Positions 14,236 through 15,277 of a DNA stretch of 15,277 nucleotides are shown here, piece by piece. Position numbers and translations under genes: made by a program. The notes under the pieces were generated by a model that did not search any database, had not been told where the DNA came from, and saw only the letters and a program-made list of their open reading frames with translations. Location of the stretch: the NCBI GenBank assembly GCA_030446525.1, contig JAUJNC010000111.1:1-15277 (forward strand). The letters run 5' to 3'. Source of the stretch: Armatimonadaceae bacterium (GTDB taxonomy: Bacteria; Armatimonadota; Armatimonadia; Armatimonadales; Armatimonadaceae). Every line of letters begins with the position of its first letter. Within the stretch, counting starts at the first letter, position 1.

Positions 14236-15277
14236 ATGAACAAAAAAACCATCGAAGACGTGGACGTCAGCGGCAAGCGCGTCCTGGTGCGTGTGGATTT
14301 CAACGTGCCGCAGGACGAGAGCGGCGCGATCACCGATGACCGGCGCATCCGGGCGGCCTTGCCGACGATCCAGTATCTGCTGGACCGGAACGCCGCCGTT
14401 ATCCTGATGAGCCACCTGGGGCGGCCCAAGGGCAAGCCGGACCCGAAGTACAGTCTGAGGCCCGTGGCCGAGCGGCTCCAGGAGCTCCTCGGGCGCGAAG
14501 TGAGTCTGCTGCCGCACGAGCAGGAAGACCCGCTGGGCGTGAAGAACGCCGTGGATGCTTTGCAGCCCGGGCAGATGGCGATGCTCGAGAACCTGCGCTT
14601 CTCCCCCAAAGAGGAAGCCAACGAATCGATGATGAGCTTCGAGCTTGCCGCGCTCGCCGACGTGTACGTGAACGACGCGTTCGGGGCCGCGCACCGGGCG
14701 CACGCGTCCACGGCGGGGGTGGCGCAGGTGATGACCGACGCGACGGTGCGGAAGCACGCCGTGGCCGGGCTCCTGATGCAAAAGGAGCTCGACTTCCTGG
14801 GCCGCGCGCTTCAAAACCCGGAGCGGCCCTTCGTCGCGATCCTGGGAGGCGCCAAGGTGGCGGACAAGATCCCGGTGATCGAGAATCTGCTCCCCAAAGT
14901 CGACAAGCTCCTGATCGGCGGCGGCATGGCCTACACGTTCTACAAGGCCAACGGTCTGGAGATCGGACAAAGCCTGCTCGATGCGTCCTCCCTCGATTTC
15001 TGCAAGCGCGTGCTCGCCGAAGTTCACGGCAAGATCGAGCTTCCCAGTGACTGCGTGGTGGCCCGGGAGTTCAGCAACGACGCCGAGCGCAGGGTGGTGA
15101 AGGTGGCGGAGATCCCGCCGGACTTCCAGGGCATGGACATCGGCCCGGAAACGATCCAGCGCTTCTCCGAGATCATCCGGGGCGCCAGGACCGTGGTCTG
15201 GAACGGCCCGATGGGCGTGTTCGAGATGCCCAACTTCGTAGCCGGGACCCGGGCTATCGCCGAGGCGCTGGCCGAGG
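14236..15277 (+). CDS. pgk: Phosphoglycerate kinase, C-terminus cut by the window end
   Basis: This enzyme transfers the acyl phosphate of 1,3-bisphosphoglycerate to ADP in glycolysis, directly after Gap. The first 347 of about 395 residues are present. Substrate-side motifs are VRVDFNVP (18-25), SHLGRPKG (59-66), [11 protein letters not shown] (117-127) and [11 protein letters not shown] (146-156). The hinge and nucleotide domain have [12 protein letters not shown] (201-212), [10 protein letters not shown] (226-235) and [10 protein letters not shown] (321-330). The last ATP-binding glycine motif (GGGDT type) lies beyond the edge. The frame is uninterrupted. ATG 14236 gives the normal family N-terminus; the ribosome binding site is weak (AGAGAA, or GGTAGG further up). 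It is probably co-transcribed with gap from the strong promoter at 12967, with the hairpin at 14152 possibly setting relative levels. Confidence 0.97.
   Translation, partial: MNKKTIEDVDVSGKRVLVRVDFNVPQDESGAITDDRRIRAALPTIQYLLDRNAAVILMSHLGRPKGKPDPKYSLRPVAERLQELLGREVSLLPHEQEDPLGVKNAVDALQPGQMAMLENLRFSPKEEANESMMSFELAALADVYVNDAFGAAHRAHASTAGVAQVMTDATVRKHAVAGLLMQKELDFLGRALQNPERPFVAILGGAKVADKIPVIENLLPKVDKLLIGGGMAYTFYKANGLEIGQSLLDASSLDFCKRVLAEVHGKIELPSDCVVAREFSNDAERRVVKVAEIPPDFQGMDIGPETIQRFSEIIRGARTVVWNGPMGVFEMPNFVAGTRAIAEALAE

Overview
The window is GC-rich bacterial DNA, coding-dense, with no RNA genes, CRISPR arrays or insertion sequences visible. A Spo0H/SigH-type sigma factor, a bacterial-type glycyl-tRNA synthetase alpha subunit, a DUF1844 protein, two NamZ (DUF1343) proteins, PhyH-type dioxygenases and a BNR-4-type remnant suggest an Armatimonadota-like or related environmental, possibly metagenome-assembled, bacterium. 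This assignment is inference from gene content only.

Layout. (1) Positions 1-1854, minus strand: the start of a secreted protein with an Ig-like 'DWVGLY' domain, preceded by a polytopic membrane protein resembling the MOP/MATE flippase fold. (2) Positions 1968-7342, plus strand: a near-perfect sigma-70 promoter and a leader with a small ORF that overlaps the sigH start by 4 nt. Then come sigH, glyQ, a type I signal peptidase whose catalytic Ser is replaced by Cys, a truncated BNR-4-type gene start, a zinc-less MDR dehydrogenase and two PhyH-family dioxygenases. Spacings are tight throughout, so this may be one long transcription unit. (3) Positions 7367-11218: a peptidoglycan-salvage-like cluster. 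A plus-strand NamZ gene converges on a minus-strand pair, a Tat-type exported beta-lactamase-fold hydrolase followed by a second NamZ. A ParE-type toxin tail lies at the convergence point. This cluster carries about ten single-step indels, mostly in short G/C runs. (4) Positions 11246-12445: a promoter, a DUF1844 gene, a gene of unknown function and a strong bidirectional terminator. (5) Positions 12461-12906, minus strand: a STAS-domain anti-sigma-factor antagonist. (6) Positions 12967-15277: a strong promoter, gap, a 16-bp hairpin repeat and pgk, which runs off the window end.

How the genes work together. gap and pgk encode consecutive steps of glycolysis. NamZ and the beta-lactamase-fold protein match the family pairing seen in MurNAc recovery from cell wall (ybbC/ybbE-type in Bacillus). 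The dehydrogenase and two dioxygenases look like an accessory oxidative cassette with an unknown substrate. The sigma factor and STAS protein are regulators, but no anti-sigma kinase is in view.

The observations most worth following are the Cys-nucleophile signal peptidase, the translationally coupled small ORF before sigH, the truncated BNR-4 gene stitched onto the dehydrogenase start, the ParE remnant, and the run of compensating indels that decides whether the NamZ/beta-lactamase genes are alive or mis-sequenced.
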